Part shown: piece after piece, positions 51,530 to 62,485 of the stretch
Position numbering within the stretch: position 1 is the stretch's first letter
Layout of the letters: each line of letters opens with the position of its first letter
The notes under the pieces: generated by a model
What the model saw: only the letters and a program-made list of their open reading frames with translations
The model's database searches: none
Told to the model about the DNA's origin: nothing
DNA from: Chrysoperla carnea
Taxonomy: Eukaryota; Arthropoda; Insecta; Neuroptera; Chrysopidae
Direction: 5' to 3'
Assembly: GCF_905475395.1 (NCBI RefSeq)
Contig: NC_058341.1
Coordinates: forward strand, 58,163,501-58,227,500
DNA length: 64,000 bases
Made by a program: the position numbers and the translations under genes

Positions 51530-51820
51530 AGAGTATTAGGAGAGCATCTGTAAAAACTAACATGTTTGCCTTATAATGTTTTGAGTATTATATGTCAAGA
51601 GTATTAGGAGAGCATCTGTAGAACTAACATGTTTGCCTGATAAACTTATTATTTAAATTTATGTACATGTACATTTTTAGACCGTGAGTATAATATTTTT
51701 AGTCAAACCTCTAGACATAATAAGCTTGAAAATGATGGGTGAATCATGGAATTTGATAAATAAATAAGAAAGATAAGAATAGGACAGAAAAATACTTGCT
51801 AGAGTAATAATATATAAGAC
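51530..51820 (-). repeat. Dispersed repeat family 6, copy 2
   Basis: The inverted counterpart of 22383-22735. It begins with two tandem units of TAGAGTATTAGGAGAGCATC, 'gta...actaacatgtttgcct', then ATTTTTAGACCGTGAGTA and AACCTCTAGACATAATAAG. Confidence 0.6.
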
Positions 51821-52609
51821 TAGTTTTCTGAATATATAATAAATAATTGAACGAATTTAAGGTCGCTTTTTTAATGGATATGCATTACTCAAAGATGTTA
51901 CAAATTAATAAAAATGAAAGAATCCGCTCGCATTTTATTAACACCTCATGCAAAATGTTTCTTAGATCTCAAATATCATTAGTAAGGCATGAGTTAGTGG
52001 TATAAATGTTTCTATTTGTTAATAAACAATAATTTGCTAATTCAATGGAATGGTTAATGTTAACATTAGCTTACAAAATTAATAAATAGACAACTTGCAT
52101 TACGTGTACTTTATACATGTATAATAATATTCGATTATTTGACAAACATTTAACTTTTACATCTCACAAGTTGCCTTATTAGTAATTGTTTAAATGAACT
52201 TTAACATTGATCGTTTCATTGAATTAAAAATATATTTTTAATAATTAATTTTATTAATTGATATATTTAATAATAATTGCAATTTTTTGTTACAAAGAAA
52301 TTAGGCATTTTTTAAAATCGTAAAAATTTTTATGAAAATTTTAATTTATTATTTCCATGTGAAATTTGATAAAAATTTTCAACATAGATTTAATATACAT
52401 ACATATATTATAAATATAATAAATGTTGTGGTGAATATGACCTTGGATAATCAGTTCTATAACATTCTGATTAAATTTTATCGGTAATAAAACAAAGCAC
52501 AGATTTCGAGTTAAATTTTAAAGTGTTATTAATTGTTAATATTTTGTTAATGTTATTAAGTTGGGGCTGAGAGTGTGTGATTTTGAAAACGCTATAATTC
52601 AAAAAACTA

Positions 52610-52712
52610 TCAATTTTACGAATAATAATTCAAGGGATTTCAATAAAACTTTATAAATACATTTTTTGATTAACAAAGTTTCCAAAGATCACAAAAGTTC
52701 CTAGGTCATCGG
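52610..52712 (+). repeat. Dispersed repeat family 5, copy 1 (left part)
   Basis: Shares GGATTTCAATAAAACTTTA, AATACATTTTTTGATTAACA and a TAGGTCA end with 55794-55870. Its continuation resumes at 53525 after about 0.8 kb of extra sequence that includes HINE-like copy J. Confidence 0.6.
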
Positions 52713-52857
52713 ACTTTTTATTATTATTTTAGCGTTCAAAGTTGGCAGAAAAAATTATGAATCATACAGGTTATCCTTTTCAATTAGATATTTCTATATT
52801 AAAAAATCTAGAGAGAAGGATTAAAAACTGTCTAAAAAATATTAAAAAATAAATTAA

Positions 52858-53497
52858 ACAAGTGAAAACAAACAATTGACTGAGTTAATTGTTGAAATAC
52901 CATGTATAGGCAGTGTTGATAACTCTGTCACATTTCACATACATACATATCTGACATATTTAACTGATTTTCTCATATAATGCGCAAGTGTTGATGCGCA
53001 CTCGTTTGTTTTTTTGACGTCACGTAAATAACAAAAGATACTCACTTTGATATTAATACATACTATAAAATTTGTACATAATTAACGCCCTCGTGGGTAA
53101 ACAGTGATGTTTACAAAAAAATGTTTCAAACAAAAGTTGGTTAATTTTTGATAAGGAACATTTTTTACATTTAAACTTTTGTTCTATCTCTAACGGTTTA
53201 CAAGATGGGTCCTACGGACCCAAGACCCAATTGACCTATGATGCTCATTTACGAACTTGACCTCACTTTTTACGTCCTGAGTACGCTGTAAAAATTTCAG
53301 ATCGATATCTTTTTTCGTTTTTGAGTTATCGTGTCCACAGACGGACGGACGGACGGACAACCGGAAATGGACTAATTAGGTGATTCTATGAACACCTATA
53401 CCAAAATTTTTTTCGTAGTATCAATATTTTTAAGCGTTACAAACTTGGGACGAAACTTAATATACTATGTATATTTCATATATACATGGTATAAAAA
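52858..53497 (+). mobile_element. HINE-like element, copy J (best preserved)
   Basis: The reference copy. Conserved hairpins in order: ACAATT..AATTGT (52872-52892), GTAAACA-GTGA-TGTTTAC (53097-53114), GGGTCC-TAC-GGACCC (53207-53221), TAGGTG..CACCTA (53377-53398), and the 3' terminal hairpin ATACTATGTATAT / ATATATACATGGTAT (53462-53492). The right arm of that terminal hairpin is the inverse of the 5' motif ATACCATGTATA. The (GACG)n tract is at 53340-53358. It has a composite head with TGACGTCA at 53015-53022. Confidence 0.92.
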
Positions 53498-53524
53498 TAT
53501 AAGGTTGTCGATGATATAAAAACA

Positions 53525-53770
53525 AAATTTTAATTTAATTATGAGTTCATCGCAGTTCTTTCATTCGATGAACAGAGACGACTAAAGTTAGAGTATTGAT
53601 GATTAAAGAGCGATATCTATATTATCAAATTTATTAATAAGCATCACTTGCACACAATTATTAGTTATTATAAAGCAAAAATTAACTCATTCCTTGACTA
53701 CAATGCATGTATTTGGTTATATGTACCGTACAATCACAAATAACATCAGTATTGCCATTTTTAAAATACC
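53525..53770 (+). repeat. Dispersed repeat family 5, copy 1 (right part)
   Basis: Matches 55870-56130: AAAATTTTAATTTAA, GATGAACAGAGACGACTA, AAGAGCGATATCTATATTAT, AAGCATCACTTGCACACAAT and ATGTACCGT. Confidence 0.65.
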
Positions 53771-54352
53771 ATTTAAATTTATATTTGAATTTTCAGAGTG
53801 AAAAGCATAACTTTCTTTTTAGAAAATTAATAATATAAACAATACACACATTTTTAATGGCTTCATTCCAATTTTATATCAAATTACTGAACGACCTCGA
53901 TATGTAAGGAGTTTGTCTAATAACTATATATTATATTATTAATAATATTATATTGTCTGCATAAATATCATCATTTATATAATTAATTTGACGCGCGATC
54001 AAGCTATGTGATGCGCTACGCAAAGCAAACCAAGCATTTTTATTGCTTGCTCTTGAATGAGATGATGAATCAACAATTCAAAATAATAAAATTACATTTA
54101 AAAAAATATTTTTATATAAAGTATTAAGGTGAAACTCGTTGAAGAATCGTAGCAGCGTTCTAATAATAGGGCAAGTGCCTCTTGTGTTTACACAATCAGT
54201 GTAAACTTATGGTTTCATATTATAAGCAGTTGTTAGGTATAGTGGAGAGCCGTAAGAATTATACCTCGAAATCCAAGAACAGTCAATGAATCTTTATAAA
54301 AACTGTGTGACTGCATTGTTTAAAGCTTACTTAAAGAAGTTAAAAAGAAAAA

Positions 54353-54560
54353 TTTGTGCGATCTTGTCCAGAGGGTGGAAGCCGCCCCTACTCGGGGGTG
54401 GAAAAATTTATGCAGGAAATGACAACGGGAATCGATAAAGGAATGAATTTTAAGCAAAAAGTGTCATTGAAACATATTAATAAAAATCGACACTTTCCGA
54501 GTTATTGGCGATTGAAATTCGTAGTATTTAACGTCAAATAATAAAAAAATTTGACATTTT
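54353..54560 (+). repeat. Fragment of a GGTGGAAGCCGCCCCTACTC repeat
   Basis: The GC-rich start GAGGGTGGAAGCCGCCCCTA, then 'ctcgggggtggaaaaatttatgcag' and an AT-rich tail resemble, from memory, a repeat found across insects. The 61-residue open frame within it is probably a by-product. Confidence 0.35.
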
Positions 54561-55023
54561 TTGAAAAAGTATATCGTACACTTTTTAAAGTACAATAAAA
54601 AACCTTGGAAATGAAAAATTCCAGTCATTTGCATAAAAATTGGCGGATTTATGATGAAAACAAAGTTAATCGGACCCTTCTTTTTATGTTTTATTCAGTA
54701 CAAAAACTGATGAATTTACCACGGGAACTAAAATTAATGCTTGCCGCTTAAATTAACTTTATTTAGATACTGACTACTGGCAACAAGCTCAAGAAGTTCG
54801 AGCAGTTTCGGATAAATGTTTTTTGCAATATTGCAACTTAAATGCAAAAATTTTATAAATTTTAAGTTTTTCTAGATGTATGATTACAACCGTACATCGG
54901 ATGTTCAATAAATCTATATGGATGGTTTTTTTGAATCTTGACCTATAATTTAAAGAGGATTTGTTGTATAGATTTAATTTATGAATAATCTAAATTCAAG
55001 ATGCTGAAAGAATTGAATATTGA

Positions 55024-55369
55024 TGTGCGTAGTCATGGTAGGATGCCAGCGCTTCCAGTGAAAAATTTTGGCGATAAAGGACGCTGTTATGACTAATTAG
55101 CAGTTCTTTACATGTTAATGTTATAGAAAATGTCAAATTAAAATTATTGAAAAACACTAATTTATTAAACTTAATGCATTAAAAATTGTGAAAATAAGAA
55201 ATCAAATTGCACAAATATAATTTTTCAAATATAAATTATCATAATTATTTATTTAATAAGGAGACAATAATATTAAATTTTCAATCTAAGTCAAAACTGC
55301 AATCCATACAATTAAATATACATCCATACAATTCTATAATTAAAGTAGTGTATCGTTGTCATGGAAAGG
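55024..55369 (+). repeat. Dispersed repeat family 4, copy 2
   Basis: Closely matches 32804-33170. The open frame 55207-55581 starts inside this repeat, runs out of it and resembles no known protein. Confidence 0.7.
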
Positions 55370-55793
55370 AAACTCGCGATGGTGCGAATAGCCTAAATAG
55401 AATAAAAGTTCCGAATAATGGGTTTCGATATATGCAATTCACAGGGCTAAAATTTAAAACCTATTTGCACGATAATGTTTTACTTAGAAATTTTCAAATT
55501 AATACAATTTTGTGTCAAAGCTATCTCAATAAAATATTTTCATTAAAATTGAAAAATATTTTCTTTATCTATATTTTTTGAAGGAAACTACCTAACTAAC
55601 TAATCTAAAGAAAATCATAACAAGTAGATAAAAAATTAATTATTTTTTCAATTTTCATGTAATTAGATCTAATTAATTGTATTTTCATGTTATAGTGTAA
55701 TTATAACCAGCCGAAAACTATACAATCGGTTAATATCCACTTAGAACTATTATTTCGGGATTTAAGGAGATATGGAAGGATTGAATAATACTA

Positions 55794-56130
55794 AGGATTT
55801 CAATTAAACTTTACAAATACATTTTTTGATTAACAAAGATTTCAAAAAATCACAAAAAATTTGTAGGTCAAAATTTTAATTTAACGAGTTCATCGAAGAT
55901 CAATCATTTGATGAACAGAGACGACTATAGTTAGAGTATTGGTGATTGAAGAGCGATATCTATATTATCAAATTTATAAGCATCACTTGCACACAATATA
56001 TTATATATTTTTGTAATTGCGATGTATTTTAAAGCTAAAAAGCTCATTACTTGACTACAAAGCATGTGTTTGGTTTATATGTATGTACCGTGCAATAAAC
56101 CAAAATCTTTTTACAATACTGTTGATTTAC
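55794..56130 (+). repeat. Dispersed repeat family 5, copy 2 (uninterrupted)
   Basis: Contains the left and right parts of the 52.6/53.5-kb copy joined at about 55870 without the intervening 0.8 kb, so it approximates the empty form of the locus that holds HINE-like copy J. It ends just before the Sobp exon. Confidence 0.65.
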
Positions 56131-56197
56131 AATCACCATAAATCTTTTCAGCTAATAAAGAGATAAAATATAAACTTTTTGATAAAAAAGTTTTTAC

Positions 56198-56441
56198 CTG
56201 TTGATTGTGTTTTATCATTAAGCCGATTCCGTCGATGAATTGATAACGCTTCATCATCAGATGAATCTGGATCTGATGTTAATGGTTCAGATGAATGTTT
56301 ACGTGACCTTGATGACATACGCGTTGAAGATGCTGCACTCGATGGTGGTGGTAAACCTTGTAATAATGATGAATCATCCCGTGCCATTTTATCATATCCA
56401 TACCATCCTAACAATTCATTCATAGCAGTCTCAGCAAATTC
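56198..56441 (-). CDS. Sobp: Sobp, upstream coding exon with the N-terminal signature
   Basis: On the minus strand the acceptor TTTCACAG| at 56442 is followed by codons for EFAETAMNELLGWYGYDK, the strongest N-terminal signature of SOBP proteins (human has nearly the same segment after its first basic exon). A Ser/Arg-rich and acidic stretch follows (SSRSRKHSS, SDPDSSDDEA), ending in DKTQST, and then a donor CAG|GTAAAA at 56198. It starts in phase 0 and ends in phase 1, which joins exactly to the exon starting at 26665, making an Asp codon across the junction; the two exons together give 560 residues plus stop. It starts in phase 0 without an initiator, so a first exon must lie further right; I could not find it before position 64000. 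An extra small exon inside the 29.5-kb intron is not excluded. Confidence 0.9.
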
Positions 56442-56478
56442 CTGTGAAATAAAATATAAATTATTATTAACTATAAAC

Positions 56479-56523
56479 CAGAGGTTCTCAAACTTAATTC
56501 ATCTACAGCCCAGTTTGAGAAAC
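56479..56523. mobile_element. Collapsed pair of hAT-like terminal repeats
   Basis: CAGAGGTTCTCAAACT at 56479 has the CAG-G-GGTTCTCAAAC form seen at hAT transposon ends; AGTTTGAGAAAC at 56512 is its inverse. Only 17 bp separate them, so the interior is lost. Confidence 0.45.
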
Positions 56524-56636
56524 AATTATTTTCAGCGCTCCCTTAATATACATATATGTAATTTTTACCCGATATTTTATGTTTTAATGTATACAAATAA
56601 ATTAATATTAAATTACAAATTAGCCTTACCGCCCGC

Positions 56637-56880
56637 TGTGGGCCTCTCGTGCCGACAAGAGGGCGATAGCACCTATTTTGAAAAACACGGCTTCAAACAG
56701 TGGAAACACTTATTGGCACAGTGTGGAGATTTAATAAACTTAAATCATTGTATGGTCATCAGCCCTCAATAAGTATGCCAAATTTCGAGTTAATCCGACG
56801 TTTTGAAGGGGGTCAAAATCTTGTTCAAAGTTTTCGTCACATACAAACATACTAACATACTTAACTTATGAAGCTTATAA
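56637..56880 (+). repeat. Dispersed repeat, possibly the 3' part of a retrotransposon
   Basis: It is GC-richer than its surroundings, with CCTCTCGTGCCGACAAGAGG, GGCGATAGCACCTATTTTG, CAAATTTCGAGTTAATCCGA and a CATACAAACATACTAACATA end. From memory this belongs to a widespread insect repeat; the class is not proven here. Confidence 0.4.
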
Positions 56881-59722
56881 GAGCGTGTTACTTAATGCCT
56901 ATAGAGATGCGCCTATAGAGATTAAGGGATGTTAGGAACATAAGTGCTAAGAAAATCTAATACATCGTGTTCTATGTATAGATGCCTTATACGAATTAAA
57001 ATAATTACTAGAAATTTACATCTTGAACTCTTGCCTGTAAGGCCTCAGTGTTGTTAAAGACCTAAAAACTAAAAAAAGTTGAAGATCTTCAAACTCAACT
57101 GATAAGTCTGAATAAAAAAGTACTTTCCACATAGACCTCTAACAATTCCTAAGGTACCTTCGCATAATATGGTCTATTTTCAAAATTTGATACTTTTAAA
57201 AGTTCGAAGTTAAAATTTTGCGCTCATGTTCAGCTAGTGTCAGAGATGAAAACTGCAAGTTCATATCAAATGTAGTAATCCGCCATCTTTGCTTGAGTGT
57301 TTGTCAGAAACGTTGCAAATTGCTTACGATTTATAACCTCGTATGCATAATATTTTTGGCGTGTCTTTTAATGTAACAACCGTTTTTTAATGCAAAGTTA
57401 CACCAAGAGTATTCCGAAGAACCTAAGCGTTGCATGCATTCTATTTTGAATTTCTTAAGGGGCTATATTCAGTTAAATTTTCAAAGAATCGGTTTTGTTT
57501 TTGCAATTTCGGAATGTATAAAAATATATTTTAGTATATTCTCTGAAAATTGAAATTTGATCCGAGAAATCTCTACGAAGATAAACGCATAAAAAAAACA
57601 AATTGAACTGAGTGTAAACGTCTTCTGAAACTTTCAACACGTTTTTCTCTAAACAACATTTTCAAAGGCAGTGAGCAAGATTTCTACAAAAGGACTCGAC
57701 AGATTGGTCTCAAATTTGTACACAATCTAGATATATTTCTCATTAATCGAAGGAATAAGATTTCTGAAAAATATTTCAATATTTTAGATGACTTTGAACT
57801 TGCAAATATTCATCTATCAACTAAATAAATTTTCTGGGGTTTTTTCATTTTAGATAATCCAAACTAGAGATATGGTGCTCACGGCCAGGCACATTTTTTG
57901 GAGGACCTGCAGTCGATCGCCTGCAGGAGCAGTACCATATTATCAAATTTTTGAAATCGGACAACGGGTTCTTAAAATTAAAGAAATGCCTTGCGTATAT
58001 GATGTTAGTAGTTAAAAACGCAGTATAATAATAAAAGAGAAAAAAGAAATGCCCCATATGTGTACGTTTTGTATATTTATGTAAAATTCTTCCCAAAAAA
58101 ACTCCCATTAAAAACGTGTTTTCTTGCGCTCGCAACTGGTAGTTATTGTCGTCGGGAATAGTTCCTATAAAAGTCCACCACACGGGCTCGTAAGATGATC
58201 CACAAAAATGCGTAAGTAAGAAGGCCCAAAATCCCTACGAAATTATAAAGAAAAATGTTTGTATTAATTTGCAAAATTGTTCATGTTTTTACTTTAAAAA
58301 ATTGTTAGAATAACATAAAAATAAATTTGTTAATTGTTTTTATTTAGAGATTTTTGTTTCGTAGATATATCAGGTTTTACAAAGCCTAAGATGGCCCACC
58401 GCACAATTATGACAAAAAAACTATTGTAGCAGACAGCATTGCTTTTATTTACAAATAAATGAGGAATATTGGGATAATAATATTTGATTTCATAAATTAT
58501 TTCTGATTTTTCATTTACAAGTATTGCAAAAAAGGGCTTTACAAGGCGCGCATACTATATTCCATAGGTAAACACGACTCTGGTCACATGCAGTATATTA
58601 TATATGTCAAATATTTTCATAGAAAATCATAGAACAATTTTTCTTAGTTGAACATCTTTTTCTCAACATTCACTATTTTCCAATAAGTATGTATGTATGT
58701 AAGTGTAGGTATGTTTTATTTTACAGAGTCGTTTCATATTTCGTGCGAGCATATGAGGCATTAAATTACAATGTGAAGCTAGCTAGCTATAATATAGCCT
58801 TGCTAAATAATATAAGGGAATAAACTATGCTGATGATGAAATAGGAATAATATTGTATTAGGTCTAGGTTCAAATGTAATATTTGACAGTTATTCCTGAA
58901 CGTCTACGAATTTGAGTTGGAGTTGTTTATTCTTTCCTCTTCGGAGAGCAGAGACTTCTCTTTCAGGGCACCCGAAAAGTTTTCAAATACGCAGTAAGTT
59001 TACAATTGTATGAAGTATATTGTCAGACACCTTAAAAACATCAATTTTTATGCCTCCTTCATTTTCTCGTAGAAGCACGAAGTTGGACAAAGCACGAGAA
59101 TGGAGATGTTATCCTTTTTGGTGTCTCTTTTGCCCTAGCATCGCCTCGTCCGATTTCTCTAAGAAGCGATTTTTTGTACCCGAGTCAAAAACAACAGAAG
59201 GCGTCCATATGAATACAGGCGAGTTTTATCTCCACATTCTCGTGGTTACTTGGTGGCTTAGTCAAAACAAATGTAATTAACTAGCCGTAAATCTGACAAT
59301 GCTACAACGCATACTAAGTATCATAAGGTATATTGCTGACATGTGTACACAGTATACCTAGCAAAGCAGCACATGGCCACAGCAAGCAGGTAAATTGAAC
59401 AATATTTTCGCTTGTACAATTTATTTCTGAATAAGACTAAATATTCATCAAAAAGTAATCTTTGTATATTGTTTTTTTATAAACTAAAAGGTCAATTATA
59501 TGCTATTTAGGCTCCGAGCAATTAAATGCTCAAAAATGTTATGCAATTTTAAATAGTATGGATTCCTATCTTTTACATGTTAAATATAGTTAACCTGGAA
59601 AATTTATAGCAGCTAACAGAAATGATAAAAATTTCTAAATTTTTTTAAAAAATTGTATGGTGTTGGGCTTGACACTGTATCACGACTATTGCAAATCAAT
59701 AAAAAATGATGACAAATGATGA

Positions 59723-59745
59723 AAAATGAGACGATGTCTCATTTT
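59723..59745. repeat. Perfect hairpin, 10-bp arms
   Basis: AAAATGAGAC, a 3-nt loop, then GTCTCATTTT. It sits at the left end of the GC-richer block that finishes in the CCTAA tract. Confidence 0.5.
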
Positions 59746-59876
59746 CTCTGTCCCTGCACGGCTCTTGCCATGAGGAGATGCACTTATTTGAGCCAACCTC
59801 TCTTTGACTACTGCTGATTTTAAACAGCTCCAACAGCTCCTATGGTCTAAGTGTGTACCACTCCAGGACAGCCACT

Positions 59877-59899
59877 CTAACCTAACCTAACCTAACCTA
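59877..59899. repeat. Short interstitial CCTAA (telomere-type) tract
   Basis: About 4.6 units of CCTAA, the complement of the common insect telomere unit TTAGG. It follows a GC-richer block ending ACTCCAGGACAGCCACTCTAA and may be the tail of a retroelement and not an old telomere. Confidence 0.6.
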
Positions 59900-62485
59900 T
59901 ACGTTGAAAACTATTATTTTTCGGGCAAAATTGAAATATTTCAATAAATGTTTTTTCAATAAACAAGATAATTATTGCTATTAAATTATATTTTTTTGTA
60001 CAATTAAATTATATTAATTGTGCAAGCTATACGTACAGTTGCAGCAACTGCCACTTCGATGTCAGCCAAAGCAATGAAATACTTGCGAAGTAAGGCGAGA
60101 GTGTAGTGCTGAACAAGTCACTTCGGCTAACTTTGGCGAGTATACTCGTGGAAGATACTCTACGATAGCTTGGATCAAGGGTAAAGGTACGACTTCGCCA
60201 ACAGTATCTCGAATCTTCAGTGATTGTCAAAAACTACGTCTGGCCATAGACCTAAACATACTGTGTCTGTTGGTACACAGTTCATAGAACAAGCTATACC
60301 AACTAGAGGTACATTAAGGTGGTGTGTGTATGTGTGTGTATAGTTTGTTTGGAATAGAAGGTAATTGGAGACCACGGAATTGGAGACTTTAACATCATCA
60401 CAAATAATTACAAATGTTGGCTCTGGTTCGAAGTTGTGTGTATATGTTATGTTACGATAGCTTTATATATTCACTAGAATATCTTTTCCAATAATATGAT
60501 ACAGAATGATCCAGTAACGGTCAAAATAGAAACTTACTGTAAATTCCTATATATTGCTATATATTTCTAAATAATAAACGTAAAATACATTTTATCATTG
60601 AGTAAAACAAAAATTTTTACAATAAAATACGAACGAGGGGTGAAATGCGAAAAAAGTCAGGTAGAAATGGCTATATCTCGGTTAATTTTTAATTAATTGA
60701 TGTAATTTCAATATTTTTTCATTGGCTAAAGCATTGATTTTTACAATAAAATGCGCACGAGGTATGAAATTCGAAAAAAAAGCTAGGTTGAAAGGGCTAT
60801 ATTTCGTTTTTTGTCTGATGCAATCCCTATAACTATCTCTCAGGTGAAACAGCAATTGTTTAGGTATGAATTTTTTTTTAATATTTAAAAAATACTTCTA
60901 AAAAATTTTTAATAAAATTTTTTGAAATTTTGCCCAGTTTACGAGATATTTGGAAAAAAACAAAAAGAATGCTTTTTTAATTATATGTTTTTGCTCTCTC
61001 TCATTTAATAGCACTGCGCAGTCTTTTTATAACCCATTGAACGATTCCTCTAATAAAAACCCATGGACGCCGCAGTTCCTTATTGCCCCGTTTTTTTAAG
61101 ACATAATCAATAGCTTATGTGGTAGAATAAGAAATTCGCTGAGCCTATTATTTACAATTTTCTAATCGTGACTGGTTTTTTTTCTACTATAAAATATTTC
61201 CTCCAGTAAGTCAACGTGAATTTTCAAGATATACAAACCTCTCAAAATTCGATGACCGTATTACCTGGACCATTCTGTATCGAATGCACAATTATAATTA
61301 CAAACATGAAATTTGAATAATGAAAATTTATATTTTCTATGTACAGTGAAACTTCCTTTGAACTAATTGATAAACATCAATTATTCGTGATGGCTCATCT
61401 GTTTTGTCTGTGTACCAAACTTTACAAAAGGTCTTTAATATATCTTTTGAGATGTCTATTTGTGAAAAAATAATGTTGTCCATATAAATTATACATGTTA
61501 GATGGTGTGTTAAATCAGATTTTACTGTAGTTTTTTTTTTTGAAAGATAATATTTGTACTTCACACTATGTGATTCATTTTAGAATATAAGGTAGATTTA
61601 TTTTATCATTAACAAAAAATTTGAAAAATATGACACATTTAGGTTAAGCTGTTCTAAGAGTACTTGGGAGATTGGAGTATGCAGTGAAGCTAGCGATTAA
61701 ACGGTTTGAGATTTGAAGGTAACTTCAATTGTTTTAAGAACACCTAACAGTATTAAAGAACGTCACGAAAAAAAAACGAAAAAGCAGTAAAACGGAGAAG
61801 TTACGAGAGTCTGAAATTGTTTGTGCAATTTGTTAATTATTTTGATCATTTCTAAAGTATTAAAATTCGTAAAAGCTCGTAAAGCGTAAAGTATTTCATA
61901 TAAGACGATTATTGTTTTCGTATGCTGGTTTATAAAGCTTATATTGTAAAAAAGATAGTTCCGCTACTTGCCACTAGACGGCTACAGCAAAAGTGTTTAC
62001 ATAATATGGCTCTGTGGTGTAAGTTGACGCAGTGAGCAGTTATGACACTTCCAGACGTGCTAGAAAGATACGTTTTTTTTGCATTCGACGTGGAATTGCT
62101 TGAAATTTTTGAAAGAGAAAAATAATGACATATTTTGAAAGCTAACGATTTTCGAAGAAATGTTTTAAATAAATAAAAAAATATTAGTTTTCCATGAGGA
62201 TCAACTTTCTAATTTGAAGTGTTATCCTATCTCTTACGTTAGAGATGTCATATTGATTCAATGTTCCCTATCAAATTATGCAACTTTTGTTTTCAAAATA
62301 TTTTTTGATTGATTAGCTACAAAACGATATATTATCCACAATAGATTAAAGTGGCCCTCTCTGTATACTATCTGATAGCCAAGCAACCCATCTCACTTAA
62401 GCTTGAATTATCTTCTTTATAAAGTGGAATAATACCGTTGATCCTCTGTGAATTAGCTGTTGGGGAATACATTGCAAACCTAATA

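Larger units (their letters stand above)
26666..56197. other. 29.5-kb Sobp intron, transposon-filled
   Basis: The donor at 56197 and acceptor at 26666 are inferred from the flanking exons, whose phases fit. No intermediate exon was recognised. It contains nine HINE-like copies (B-J), a Helitron end, several MITE or foldback elements, a long palindrome and multiple two-copy repeats. Open frames inside it are by-products of these repeats or chance. Confidence 0.7.

Noticed and set aside
55207-55581. 124-residue open frame
   Set aside because: It begins inside dispersed repeat family 4, lacks domain-like features and has no splice or family support.
57845-58183. 112-residue minus-strand open frame upstream of the Sobp exon
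   Set aside because: No known family was recognised, the composition is irregular and it cannot be joined convincingly to Sobp.
59020-59280. 86-residue open frame in a GC-richer block
   Set aside because: No recognisable domain and no splice context; decayed repeat or chance is more likely.
60027-60230. Ser/Arg-rich minus-strand open frame
   Set aside because: Higher GC made it look coding, but no motif or family could be recognised; it is more likely a transposon relic.
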